The position numbers and the translations under genes were made by a program. The notes under the pieces were generated by a model. It was not told the origin of the DNA and ran no database searches. It saw only the letters and a program-made list of their open reading frames with translations. Shown here one piece after another: positions 36,978-45,492 of a stretch of 64,000 nucleotides of DNA. This stretch comes from Planctomycetota bacterium (GTDB taxonomy: Bacteria; Planctomycetota; UBA11346): positions 1 to 64,000 of the forward strand of contig JALHRW010000005.1 of assembly GCA_022841245.1 (NCBI GenBank), read 5' to 3'. Position 1 is the stretch's first letter; every line of letters begins with the position of its first letter.

Positions 36978-37159
36978 ACAGGATTATAACCTACTGGAGG
37001 CCGCAGCACCAGCGACATGACGCGCCCCTCATCAGGTCGTAGCTGCACAGGCGCAACATCAGTTCTACACGTTGATTGCGCCTGAGGCGCGAATTCGGGT
37101 CGGTCTTGACCTGGTCGGAGGGCCGATTGCCGCACCGAAGTCAGAAATCGGTCGTTTTT

Positions 37160-38275
37160 TCAGAGGTTGCGCAGCAGCGCGAACTCAGCGGCGGTCGTCC
37201 GGCGGAATTCCGGGGTCGTTTCGGCCGCGGCCCAGGTGGCGTACTCCAGCGGAGTCATCGGCTGCGGAATGGGTTCGCCGAAGAGCACGAAGCGGGAACG
37301 GGCCTCGCGGTCGATCCAGCGGCCGGCGCGGCGCAGGAGATGTTCGAGCACCGGTAGGCCGGCGGCATGGATGGTGGCGATGGCATGCACCAGCGGAGGC
37401 TGGCCGCCGAAGCCATCCACCACCAGGGCGGGGGCGTTGATGTCGGCGCCGCGCGCGAGGAGCAGTTCGACGCAGTCCAATTCTCCGAACTCCACCGCGA
37501 GATGCAGCAACGTCCCGCCAGCGAGACGGATGTTCCCGTACGGCATCTCCGGGAAGCGGCGATGGACGAGGTCGGGATCGCGATCGAGCAAACCTGCGAG
37601 GTCGGCGGCATCGCCGCGGTGGATCGCCAGCATTTCCGCAGTGATCCCGTGAGGGAGGGGAGCCCCGTGTGCAAGCAGGAGGTCGATGCAGCGATGCTTG
37701 CGCTCATTGGCCCCTCGATCGTACGTCCCGAGGGTGGCGATCATCGGGCTGGTCGGTCCGTACTTCGACGGCAGGGGCGGGAAGCTGACGTCCGCGCCAT
37801 GCCGGAGGAGGAAGGCGAGTCCGTCCGGGTCGAGGCACTCGCCGGTCACCAGGACTATGGGGCCGTAGTTCGCGCCGTACTGGCCGTCGGGATCAGCGCC
37901 GTGTTCAACCAGCAGTTCGGCTATTTCACGGCGCTTGGCGAAGGCGAGAACGGCGCGGGCAAGCGCCAGGTCCAGGTCATGCTGGGTGAAGCCACCCTGG
38001 GCGAGCAGGGAGCGAACCCGGGCGAGGTCGTTGCGGTTGGCCGCAGCCGGCAGCTCCTCCATGGCCGGGTGTCCGCCGTGAAGCGTATCTGCTCCCCGCG
38101 ACATGGTCTCGACCATGTGCATGAGTTCAGCCCAAGCGTCGCAGCCGTAATCGCGCGCCAGATCTCGCTGGGCTTCGGCGAGGGTGATTGCCCGGGACGC
38201 TGCGAGCCGCTTTGCCTGCTTGCGCAGGTGCTCGGCCGAGGGGTTGATGGGGAGTCGCTTGCGCGATGCGGACAT
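37160..38275 (-). CDS. Ankyrin-repeat protein
   Basis: 'GGTLLHLAVEFGELDCVELLLARGADINAP', 'REIAELLVEHGADPDGQYG'; start MSASRKRLPINPSAEHLRKQAKRLAAS. Confidence 0.85.
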   Translation of the reverse strand: MSASRKRLPINPSAEHLRKQAKRLAASRAITLAEAQRDLARDYGCDAWAELMHMVETMSRGADTLHGGHPAMEELPAAANRNDLARVRSLLAQGGFTQHDLDLALARAVLAFAKRREIAELLVEHGADPDGQYGANYGPIVLVTGECLDPDGLAFLLRHGADVSFPPLPSKYGPTSPMIATLGTYDRGANERKHRCIDLLLAHGAPLPHGITAEMLAIHRGDAADLAGLLDRDPDLVHRRFPEMPYGNIRLAGGTLLHLAVEFGELDCVELLLARGADINAPALVVDGFGGQPPLVHAIATIHAAGLPVLEHLLRRAGRWIDREARSRFVLFGEPIPQPMTPLEYATWAAAETTPEFRRTTAAEFALLRNL

Positions 38276-38822
38276 GGGAACCCTTCCAGAATGCCCGGGG
38301 TCCGCTGCTTCGGGCAGGAATGGTTCGTTGGTTGTACGCGCGACGCACGGCAGGCGGGTTGAACCCTTTCCGCGGACAGGGCGCACCCTGCATGTGCGCT
38401 TCGAGGTGTTTAGGCCAATCCGTCGAGGCGGCAAGCGGAAGGGATGCCGGATTTGACGCCGCGAGCAGCTGCGCTGCCACTGGCCCGGTCCATCAGGCCC
38501 AGGTCAGCTCAGCGAGCCACGAGCAGTACGGTTCGAACGGCAAAACTTGGCAGATATGGAGGGTAAGGCTGGCAGGTCTTCTGATTGATGCCGCCATCTA
38601 GGAGGGCACCGATAAGCAGGTGATCGCCTTGGTAGTGGGTAATCACCCCATGGCCAGGGGGTCGTCGAATAACAATAACGGGCAGCGCTGGAACGATATC
38701 GTTCGGGGAACAGGCACAGCAGCGAAGGGCGGGCTGTCATCGCACACAAGGGAAACCATGACGACTACGACGTCAAAAAGAGTCAAATCACGCGAGGCGC
38801 CGTAGGCGACAGGCCGCAGAAT

Positions 38823-39230
38823 GTGGCTGTAGGTCGGGAGGGGGATCCGCACCGGTCCACAGACGCCAATGATTCGGAGCTGCATGTGCTCACTGAGCAT
38901 CTGGCCACCCGGCGCAAAATGGTCCTGCATGCTTGGCATGTCGCGATCCGATCGGATGCGCAACTGACCACTGCGCATGCTCTCGGTCGCGGACAGCTCA
39001 ATGATCATATTCCCCAGGTTCTGATTGCCTTCGAGCACAAGCTGCGCTCCAGTCCTGGTGGTCAGGAAGCGCAGGCCGCCGATCGACGCAAGAAAAAGGA
39101 AGAGGTGAAGCACGGGCTCCATCGCTGGCAGCAGGGCTACCGAGTGCCCGAACTGGTGCGTGAATGGGGACACCTTCAGCTCTGCCTTATCGATGAGTCG
39201 GATGCATCGCGGCGATTCACCCCGAGATAG
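38823..39230 (+). pseudogene. Isolated N-terminal sensor domain of a histidine kinase-like protein (RsbRD_N-like), apparently truncated
   Basis: 'LTEHLATRRKMVLHAWHVAIRSDAQLTTAHALGRGQLNDHIPQVLIAFEHKL..HGLHRWQQGYRVPELVREWGHLQLCLIDE' then stop; no kinase domain follows. Confidence 0.5.
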
Positions 39231-39268
39231 GACGTAGCGCAATCGTGCACGTTGGCATGATGTCGGGC

Positions 39269-39508
39269 ATGAGCACATCCACCGACTCAGCTGCCCGCGA
39301 ACACCTCCGTCAAGCCAGCAGCCATCTCCACGAGGCTGCCCGCGCCTGGACCGACCAGTTCATCGATCCGAAGGTGCGTACGCATTTGCGCCAAGCGGCG
39401 CGCAGCGTCCTTGAAGCGGGTCTGGCGGCGGTCGATGCCGCAGAGCGCCGCGACCAGAGCCACGCCTCTCCTGCCGCGACTCCGACGGCCACCCCCGCCC
39501 AGCCTTGA
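39269..39508 (+). CDS. Small amphipathic-helix protein preceding the ABC1 kinase gene
   Basis: 'AREHLRQASSHLHEAARAWTDQFIDPKVRTHLRQAARSVLEAGLAAVDAAER'; stop overlaps the next start (TGATG). Confidence 0.6.
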   Translation: MSTSTDSAAREHLRQASSHLHEAARAWTDQFIDPKVRTHLRQAARSVLEAGLAAVDAAERRDQSHASPAATPTATPAQP

Positions 39509-41022
39509 TGCTGCTCGCCCTTGCGGCGCGCGCCGGAGAGGGTCTGGCGATGATCGCCGTCATCGGCGGCCAGTACCTGGCAACCGCCGTTCTCGGCAAG
39601 GTGTGGCCGGGCGCCGGACGGCTGTGGCGTGATCGCATCCATCGCGTCGGCGGGCCCTGGTTCGCTTCCTACTGCCGTCGTCACGGCGCCCTGTTGCTGA
39701 AGATCGGACAGGTGGTGGGCAGTCGCCCCGATATCTTGCCGCTCGCCTGGGTTGACTCCTGCGCGGCTCTGCGCGATCAGGCTCCGGCCAGGCCATTCCG
39801 GCTCGTCCGTCGTGTCCTCGACCGCGCCTACGAAGGACGCATCGCCGAGCACCTGATCGATCTCGAACCCGAGCCCATCGCCAGTGCCAGCTTCGGTCAG
39901 GTCCATCGTGCCCGCTTGCCCGACGGCACCCTTGTGGCGGTCAAAGTGCAGCACTGGGATCTCGGCCCCCGGGTCGCGGTGGACCTTGCCCTGCTCGGCC
40001 TCGCCTTGCGCTTGGTCCGTCTCTCCGCTCCGGCCTGGCTGCTGGCGCCGATGCGGGAGGAGATCGCCCGTACCAGTCGCGAGGAGCAGGACTACCTCCA
40101 CGAGGCCCTCGCGGCAGAACGCCTCCGCCCGCTTCTGACCCGGCATGGGATCGAGGTTCCTCACGTCTATCTGGAGCACACCCGCGAGACCGTACTGGTC
40201 ACCACGTTCGCCGCTGGCACGACCCTGGCGAGCACCCACGTTTCAGGACTGCCCCGCGCCCGTCGCGAAGAGTTGGCGCAGCGCATCGCCACCGCCTGGA
40301 TCGACATGCTGCTGGAGGAGGGGTTCTTCCACGCCGATCCCCATGGCGGGAATTTCATCATCGACGGCGAGCGCTTGTGGGTCATCGATTTCGGCATGAC
40401 AGCGACGATCGGACCACACGAACGCATGATCTACGCCCGCTTCCTCGGTCGCCTGGCCCGCGGCGATACCGACGGGATGGTCGACGCCCTGGTCGAGCTC
40501 GGCGTGCTCCTGCCTGGCGCCGATCTCAGCGAAATCCGCGCCATGGCGCGTGAAATCTACCAGAGCCTGGGCTCCTTCAATCCCCGCACCTTCAAAGGCA
40601 GCAGACGTGAACGCGAGCTGTCCGCGAAGGCCAGCAGTTTCCTCCGCCGCGCCCGCGGCCTGGCCTTCCCGCGCCATACCATCCTGCTCGCTCGCTCTCT
40701 GGGTCTGATCGAAGGCGTCTGCGGCGAACTCGATCCCAGTCGCAACATCATCGACCTCGTGCGGCAGCGCCTGCTCCGCTTCAGTACCCTGCGCGGACAG
40801 ATTGACGACTGGCTCTCCGTCGCCCGCAAGCGGCTACGTGACTGGCTCGATTTGCCGGAATTGATCGATCGCCAGCTGTCGCGTCCGGTGGCTACCGATT
40901 TCAATCCGCTGATCGCCGGCATCGTCTTGGCCGCCGCCATGCAGATGCCTGACGGCCATTGGCGCCTGGCAGCGGTCGGAGCTGCCGGATTCGCCCTGGT
41001 CTGCTCGTTGCTGAGACGTTGA
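39508..41022 (+). CDS. ABC1/AarF/UbiB family atypical kinase
   Basis: 'GALLLKIGQVVGSRPDILP', 'PIASASFGQVHRARLPDGTLVAVKVQ', 'FFHADPHGGNFIIDGERLWVIDFGMTATI'. Confidence 0.95.
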   Translation: MLLALAARAGEGLAMIAVIGGQYLATAVLGKVWPGAGRLWRDRIHRVGGPWFASYCRRHGALLLKIGQVVGSRPDILPLAWVDSCAALRDQAPARPFRLVRRVLDRAYEGRIAEHLIDLEPEPIASASFGQVHRARLPDGTLVAVKVQHWDLGPRVAVDLALLGLALRLVRLSAPAWLLAPMREEIARTSREEQDYLHEALAAERLRPLLTRHGIEVPHVYLEHTRETVLVTTFAAGTTLASTHVSGLPRARREELAQRIATAWIDMLLEEGFFHADPHGGNFIIDGERLWVIDFGMTATIGPHERMIYARFLGRLARGDTDGMVDALVELGVLLPGADLSEIRAMAREIYQSLGSFNPRTFKGSRRERELSAKASSFLRRARGLAFPRHTILLARSLGLIEGVCGELDPSRNIIDLVRQRLLRFSTLRGQIDDWLSVARKRLRDWLDLPELIDRQLSRPVATDFNPLIAGIVLAAAMQMPDGHWRLAAVGAAGFALVCSLLRR

Positions 41023-41077
41023 CGCGCTTCATGCCCGATTGCATGCATGACTCTCATCGCCTTTGGCCTGTATCTCC

Positions 41078-41118
41078 CGACAATTAGGATGGCCGATTAG
41101 CGACAATTAGGATGGCCG
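41078..41118. repeat. Two copies of an 18-bp direct repeat, 23-bp period
   Basis: cgacaattaggatggccg at 41078-41095 and 41101-41118. Confidence 0.85.
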
Positions 41119-41372
41119 GTCGTGCGGTTGCCGAGGAGGCCCCCATCTACGCCCAGAGCTGGCTGCGGCTGCGTGAGGAGCTCAGCGAGTACGCCGCATG
41201 CCGCACCTACGTCCGCCTGCTGCATCTGGCTCACGCCACCACATTGCGTCCAGGGTTGACTGGTTACCTCATGGACCGGCATCGGGTTCTCCGACAGCCG
41301 GAATTGCTGTCCCCACCCCGCACCCGGGCGGACAGATGATGGCAAGACCGCCCTTTCAGTCAGGATACCCAC

Positions 41373-42443
41373 ATGATCCGTCCACTCCTATCATCCCTGG
41401 TCCTTGCCGGCTGCGCCGCCGTGGGGGGCGCTGCCGAGCCGGCCACCGACGGGCCGGTCTACGCGACCGCGGATCAGCGACCGTTCTGGTACGCGACCAT
41501 CCTGGACTGGACCTTCACCTGCGATGCGTATTCGCCAGTCCCAGAATTCATACCGAAGCGCCTGGTGGAGGTGGCGCTATGGCGGGGTCAGGTGACGGAC
41601 ACGGCCAAGGGCCCCCAGTGGAGCGGCGAGAACTGGCTGGCCTGGACGAGGAGTGCCGCTCCGGACTTCGAGGCGATTGGCACCAGAACGGTCCCCCTGA
41701 GCCGCGCCAAGGTCGAGCTGACATCGCCCATCGTCATCGGCGCCTGTCCGCTCTGGCCGGGCTCCGGCGACATCGTGCTCGATCTGACCTCCGGTTCGCC
41801 GGTGGGCTATCGCATGCGGGAGAATGACGACTTCAGCGTCATCCTCGTCGGCCTGGGCATCCCCGATCTCGCCCTGGGACAAAAGTCGGGGCCGGGGGTC
41901 GACCGCAAGGTCCTGCCGGGCGGCACTCCTGGCTGGACCTGGAACGAACCGAACGTGACCCGGACCGTGGGGCCACTGGATCTCGGCAAGATCGATCTCG
42001 GCGGCATGAAATTGGACCTCATCGTGAACGCCCAGGTCTCAGGCACGGCCAATGGCCGGCTGGCCTGGGATGCAGCAGCCGGAAGGCCACGTTGGTCCAC
42101 CGTTACGGCCGATCTCGGATTGAACATGACGCCGATGTTCGGCAAACCTCTGCCCAAGGATTTCCCAACGGCGGAGATCCGTGGTCGTTTGGCGATCCGT
42201 CGTCACAGCTGGATGCTGCCGGATAGCACCAGCCAGGAGGTGCCGCGCGATCTGCCCAAACTGTTGCTCGCCCTGGCCGCTCAGGCTGTGGTCGATGGCA
42301 AGCCGACGTCGTGGGCCGAACTTGCCCGCAGCCCGGACAAGGATCTGGCCGCCGTCGCCGCCGGGGTGGAACACGCGGCGGCGCACCCGCCCGAAGTCCG
42401 CGCCAGCAAGGTCGACTCAGCCAAGACCGGCCGTGCCCGCTGA
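41373..42443 (+). CDS. Exported putative lipoprotein homologous to the C-terminal domain of the downstream sigma factor fusion
   Basis: N-terminus MIRPLLSSLVLAGC with lipobox LAGC; 'RPFWYATILDWTFTCDAYSPVPEFIPKRLVEVAL', 'VSGTANGRLAWD', 'IRGRLAIRRHSWMLPD' match the neighbour. Confidence 0.8.
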   Translation: MIRPLLSSLVLAGCAAVGGAAEPATDGPVYATADQRPFWYATILDWTFTCDAYSPVPEFIPKRLVEVALWRGQVTDTAKGPQWSGENWLAWTRSAAPDFEAIGTRTVPLSRAKVELTSPIVIGACPLWPGSGDIVLDLTSGSPVGYRMRENDDFSVILVGLGIPDLALGQKSGPGVDRKVLPGGTPGWTWNEPNVTRTVGPLDLGKIDLGGMKLDLIVNAQVSGTANGRLAWDAAAGRPRWSTVTADLGLNMTPMFGKPLPKDFPTAEIRGRLAIRRHSWMLPDSTSQEVPRDLPKLLLALAAQAVVDGKPTSWAELARSPDKDLAAVAAGVEHAAAHPPEVRASKVDSAKTGRAR

Positions 42444-44328
42444 GAGCGAGGCCACCGATCAGGCGTTGCTCGGCGCCTGGCTCGATCGGGCCGACCATGG
42501 GGCATTTTCTGCCCTGGTGCAGCGCTACCACGGCGTCGTCCTCGCCGCTTGCCGTCGGCGCCTGGGCGACGCTGACGCCGAGGACGCAGCCCAGGCCGTG
42601 TTCCTTGTCCTCGCCCGCCGCGGCGCCGAACTGGTGCGCGATCCGCGGCCGCTTGCCGGCTGGCTGTATGCCGTGGCCGGCCAGGTGGCGCGGAACGCGG
42701 AACGCGCCCGGGGCCGCCGACACCACCATGAACGCGAGGCAGCCATGGCCGCTGGGCCGACGACGACCGACACCGGGAAGGTCTGGGACGAGGCGTCGGT
42801 GCACCTCGACGCCTGTCTTGACCGGCTGCCACCCCAGGAGCGCGAGGTCCTGGTGCTGCACTATCTGGTCGGCAAGGACCGCCCCGCCTGCGCCAACGAG
42901 CTCGGCATCACCCTGGAGGCGCTCAAGAAGCGCCTCGGCCGCGGCCTGGAACGGTTGCGCGGTCTGCTGCGCCAGAAGGGTGTCGCGGTCGGCAGCACCG
43001 CCGCTCTGACTTTGGTCCTGGAACAGCACGCCGCTGCGCTGGAATCGACCGCGGCCCAGATTGCGGCGGTGTCTACTCCGACCCCGGCGGCGACAGTGCT
43101 CAGCGGCGGCGTCGGGGCGGTGACGGTCGGGTTCGGCCTCGGCGCGCTGGCCTGGGGCGTGAGCATCGTTCTCGCGATCGCGCTGCTGATCGGGGCCTTC
43201 TGGGGTGGTCCGGCGAGCCCACCACCAACGGTCGCGACCACCGCACCGCTGCGTTGGGACGACGCCGGCCGACCCGCGTTCTGGTTCGTGACGCTGTGCG
43301 ACTGGACCTTCGTCCCCGATTCCGGGGTGGACCCCGGACTGGTCCCCACACGGGCGGTGGAGGTGGCGTTGGTCCGGGCCGAGTCCCGCCCAGATGGCAC
43401 CCTAGCGATGCGGGTGGTTATGGGGTGGAATTGCAGCGGCGCCAATTCGATGGAAGTGTTGCAAGGCACGATCACCAGTACGGAGACATTGCCGGCGAGC
43501 GCGGGCTATCCCGGACTCCAGATGAGGCAGACCCTGCAGACCGGTACCAGCCCTCTGTTCCTCGGCCGCCTCGACGAGCAGGCGGTCGTCTCGCGTAACG
43601 ATCTGACGGTAGCGCCTCGGGCAGAGTCGCGGAAAACCTGGGCCATGGGCCTGGAACGCTGCGGCCTTCCAAGCCTGGCCTGGCCCCTGCCAGCAGGGCG
43701 GTTGCCCTCCGGTGCCAGCGCCGCAGTCGCCGGCGATTTCACCGCCACCTGGTCCAGCCCGCCGGACGGCGATGCCGCCCGCGGCCGGGCCGAGGAGGGC
43801 AGCCCTGTGCTGTCGTACACCAAGGACAATTGGGAACGGCACGGAGACAGCTTCATGACCATCCAGAGCGAGGTGTTCGATGTCCCCGTCTCGGCCACGG
43901 TGTCTGGCACGGCGACCGGCGCGGTCGCCGTCCGCCTGCGTTGGGATGGCCGTGGCGGCACTGAGGCCGGCGTCGGCCTACCCGCCTGGGCCAGCGTCCA
44001 CGCCGACCTCGGCCTGAGCGTGGCCCTGGATCTGGTGAAGCCCGCCACCGGCGTCTCCCATCGAATCACCGGCCGCGTGAAACTGCAGCGCCACTCGTGG
44101 CGGCTCGACGGTCTGCCGGCTCCGGCCATCGACTGGCTGGCCGCCGCGCCCCAGCTGTGGCCGGCGGTCAGTCAGGCCGGCGCCTGGATCGACGGCGAAC
44201 CGCGACCCTGGCAGGCGCTGGCCAAGGGCGCCGATACGGTCCTTACCCAGGTGGCGCGCGGCGTCCTGCAAACGGCCGAACAACCGCCGCAAATCACCCG
44301 CATAGCGGAGCCGCCTGGCGATTTCTGA
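42433..44328 (+). CDS. ECF sigma factor fused to one TM helix and an extracytoplasmic sensor-like domain (GTG start proposed, overlaps upstream gene by 11 nt)
   Basis: Region 2 'HGAFSALVQRYHGVVLAACRRRLGDADAEDAAQAVFLVLARR'; region 4 'LDRLPPQEREVLVLHYLVGKDRPACANELGITLEALKKRLGRGLERLR'; TM 'VGFGLGALAWGVSIVLAIALLIGAFW'; C-domain 'PAFWFVTLCDWTFVPDSGVDPGLVPTRAVEVAL'. Confidence 0.87.
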   Translation: MPAESEATDQALLGAWLDRADHGAFSALVQRYHGVVLAACRRRLGDADAEDAAQAVFLVLARRGAELVRDPRPLAGWLYAVAGQVARNAERARGRRHHHEREAAMAAGPTTTDTGKVWDEASVHLDACLDRLPPQEREVLVLHYLVGKDRPACANELGITLEALKKRLGRGLERLRGLLRQKGVAVGSTAALTLVLEQHAAALESTAAQIAAVSTPTPAATVLSGGVGAVTVGFGLGALAWGVSIVLAIALLIGAFWGGPASPPPTVATTAPLRWDDAGRPAFWFVTLCDWTFVPDSGVDPGLVPTRAVEVALVRAESRPDGTLAMRVVMGWNCSGANSMEVLQGTITSTETLPASAGYPGLQMRQTLQTGTSPLFLGRLDEQAVVSRNDLTVAPRAESRKTWAMGLERCGLPSLAWPLPAGRLPSGASAAVAGDFTATWSSPPDGDAARGRAEEGSPVLSYTKDNWERHGDSFMTIQSEVFDVPVSATVSGTATGAVAVRLRWDGRGGTEAGVGLPAWASVHADLGLSVALDLVKPATGVSHRITGRVKLQRHSWRLDGLPAPAIDWLAAAPQLWPAVSQAGAWIDGEPRPWQALAKGADTVLTQVARGVLQTAEQPPQITRIAEPPGDF

Positions 44329-44495
44329 AGCGCAGGACCACGATCCCCGAGTGTTGCCGCCCGCGCTCATAGAGCAGCAGTAGCCTGCTTCACGGTCGGC
44401 ATCCGCTCGCGCACGATAGCGGTCCAGACCTGCTCCTGCCGCGTTGCGCTTGGTTTCTGCGGTATTTTACACCCCTGCGTCCTGTTCCTGATTAC

Positions 44496-44515
44496 ATTCA
44501 ACATTATGGTTGAAT
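44496..44515. promoter_or_regulatory. Operator-like palindrome 1 upstream of the DinB-ArsR-SRPBCC operon
   Basis: ATTCAAC-ATTATG-GTTGAAT, perfect 7-bp arms. Confidence 0.6.
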
Positions 44516-44535
44516 ATTACGAGTGCACGCCATGA

Positions 44536-44551
44536 TCAACCACATGGTTGA
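44536..44551. promoter_or_regulatory. Operator-like palindrome 2 upstream of the DinB-ArsR-SRPBCC operon
   Basis: TCAACCA-CA-TGGTTGA, perfect 7-bp arms; aligns with palindrome 1 over 19 bp. Confidence 0.6.
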
Positions 44552-44605
44552 ACATACGGCTGTGTGCCGCCATCCGATCCGGGTCAGTCCCCACAGCAGG
44601 CAGCC

Positions 44606-45124
44606 ATGAATGCCGCTGCTGTCACCGGTTCGACGGACCCGGTCGCACACCTACGCGTCCAGGCGCGCATCACCCACCAAGTCGTCAGGCTCCAGTTCGA
44701 TGGCATTACGCATGTCGAAAGCCTCCTTCGACCCGCGTCGGGAGGGAATAGCCTCAACTGGGTGATCGGGCACCTGCTTACTGTCGAGGGCATCATGCTC
44801 TCCGTGCTCGGCCAGCAGGCGGTCATGCCCCCGGGAGCCCTGGCCCGTTATGAGCGCGGCGCACCCCCGCTCACCGACGGTGCGGATGCGCTCGAACTCG
44901 CTCGGCTGCTCGTCGCCTGGGATGAGGCCGCTCCGCGTATCGATGCCGGCTTCGCTGCCATCACGGCCGAGAGGTTGGCCGCGTCCGCCGGCTCCAGCCC
45001 GACCGGCAATCCGAACGAGACGGTCGGCTCCTTGCTCGCCACCCTCGGCTGGCACCAAGCCTACCATGCCGGTCAGGCTGCCATCCTACGACGATTCGTC
45101 GGCAAGCCGGGAGCCATTCCGTGA
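44606..45124 (+). CDS. DinB-like superfamily protein
   Basis: 'NSLNWVIGHLLTVEGIML', C-terminal 'TLGWHQAYHAGQAAILRR' metal-ligand pattern. Confidence 0.8.
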   Translation: MNAAAVTGSTDPVAHLRVQARITHQVVRLQFDGITHVESLLRPASGGNSLNWVIGHLLTVEGIMLSVLGQQAVMPPGALARYERGAPPLTDGADALELARLLVAWDEAAPRIDAGFAAITAERLAASAGSSPTGNPNETVGSLLATLGWHQAYHAGQAAILRRFVGKPGAIP

Positions 45125-45492
45125 AGGAAGCACAGCCTCGGGCCCACCTCGCTGATGATTCGGAACTCGACTCGGTATTCACAGCGATGTCGAGTCCGGT
45201 GCGGCGCGATATCCTGCTGCAGTTGACCAGCGGCCCGCGGCGGGTCGGCGATCTCGCCAGCCGCTACGCCATCTCGCTAAACGCGGTCTCGAAGCACATC
45301 AAGACACTCGAATCCGCCCAGCTGGTGACACGGCGGATCCAGGGCCGCGAGCACGTGCTGACCGCGAACCCGCACTCGCTGCTCGCTGCGTTGGCCTGGA
45401 TGAAGCACTACGAACAGTTCTGGAACGAACGTCTCGATGCCCTCGCGGTACTCCTCGAATCCCCCGAACCTCCTCCCGGAGCAAAGCCATGA
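45121..45492 (+). CDS. ArsR family transcriptional regulator (GTG start)
   Basis: 'VFTAMSSPVRRDILLQLTSGPRRVGDLASRYAISLNAVSKHIKTLESAQLVTRRIQGREHVL'. Confidence 0.93.
   Translation: MKEAQPRAHLADDSELDSVFTAMSSPVRRDILLQLTSGPRRVGDLASRYAISLNAVSKHIKTLESAQLVTRRIQGREHVLTANPHSLLAALAWMKHYEQFWNERLDALAVLLESPEPPPGAKP

Noticed and set aside
38643-39278. 211-aa minus-strand ORF in the coding-poor region
   Set aside because: No family resemblance and it overlaps the more protein-like sensor-domain ORF on the plus strand.
41112-41339. 75-aa ORF after the 18-bp repeats, considered as a transposase remnant
   Set aside because: No transposase motif recognisable; too short to support.
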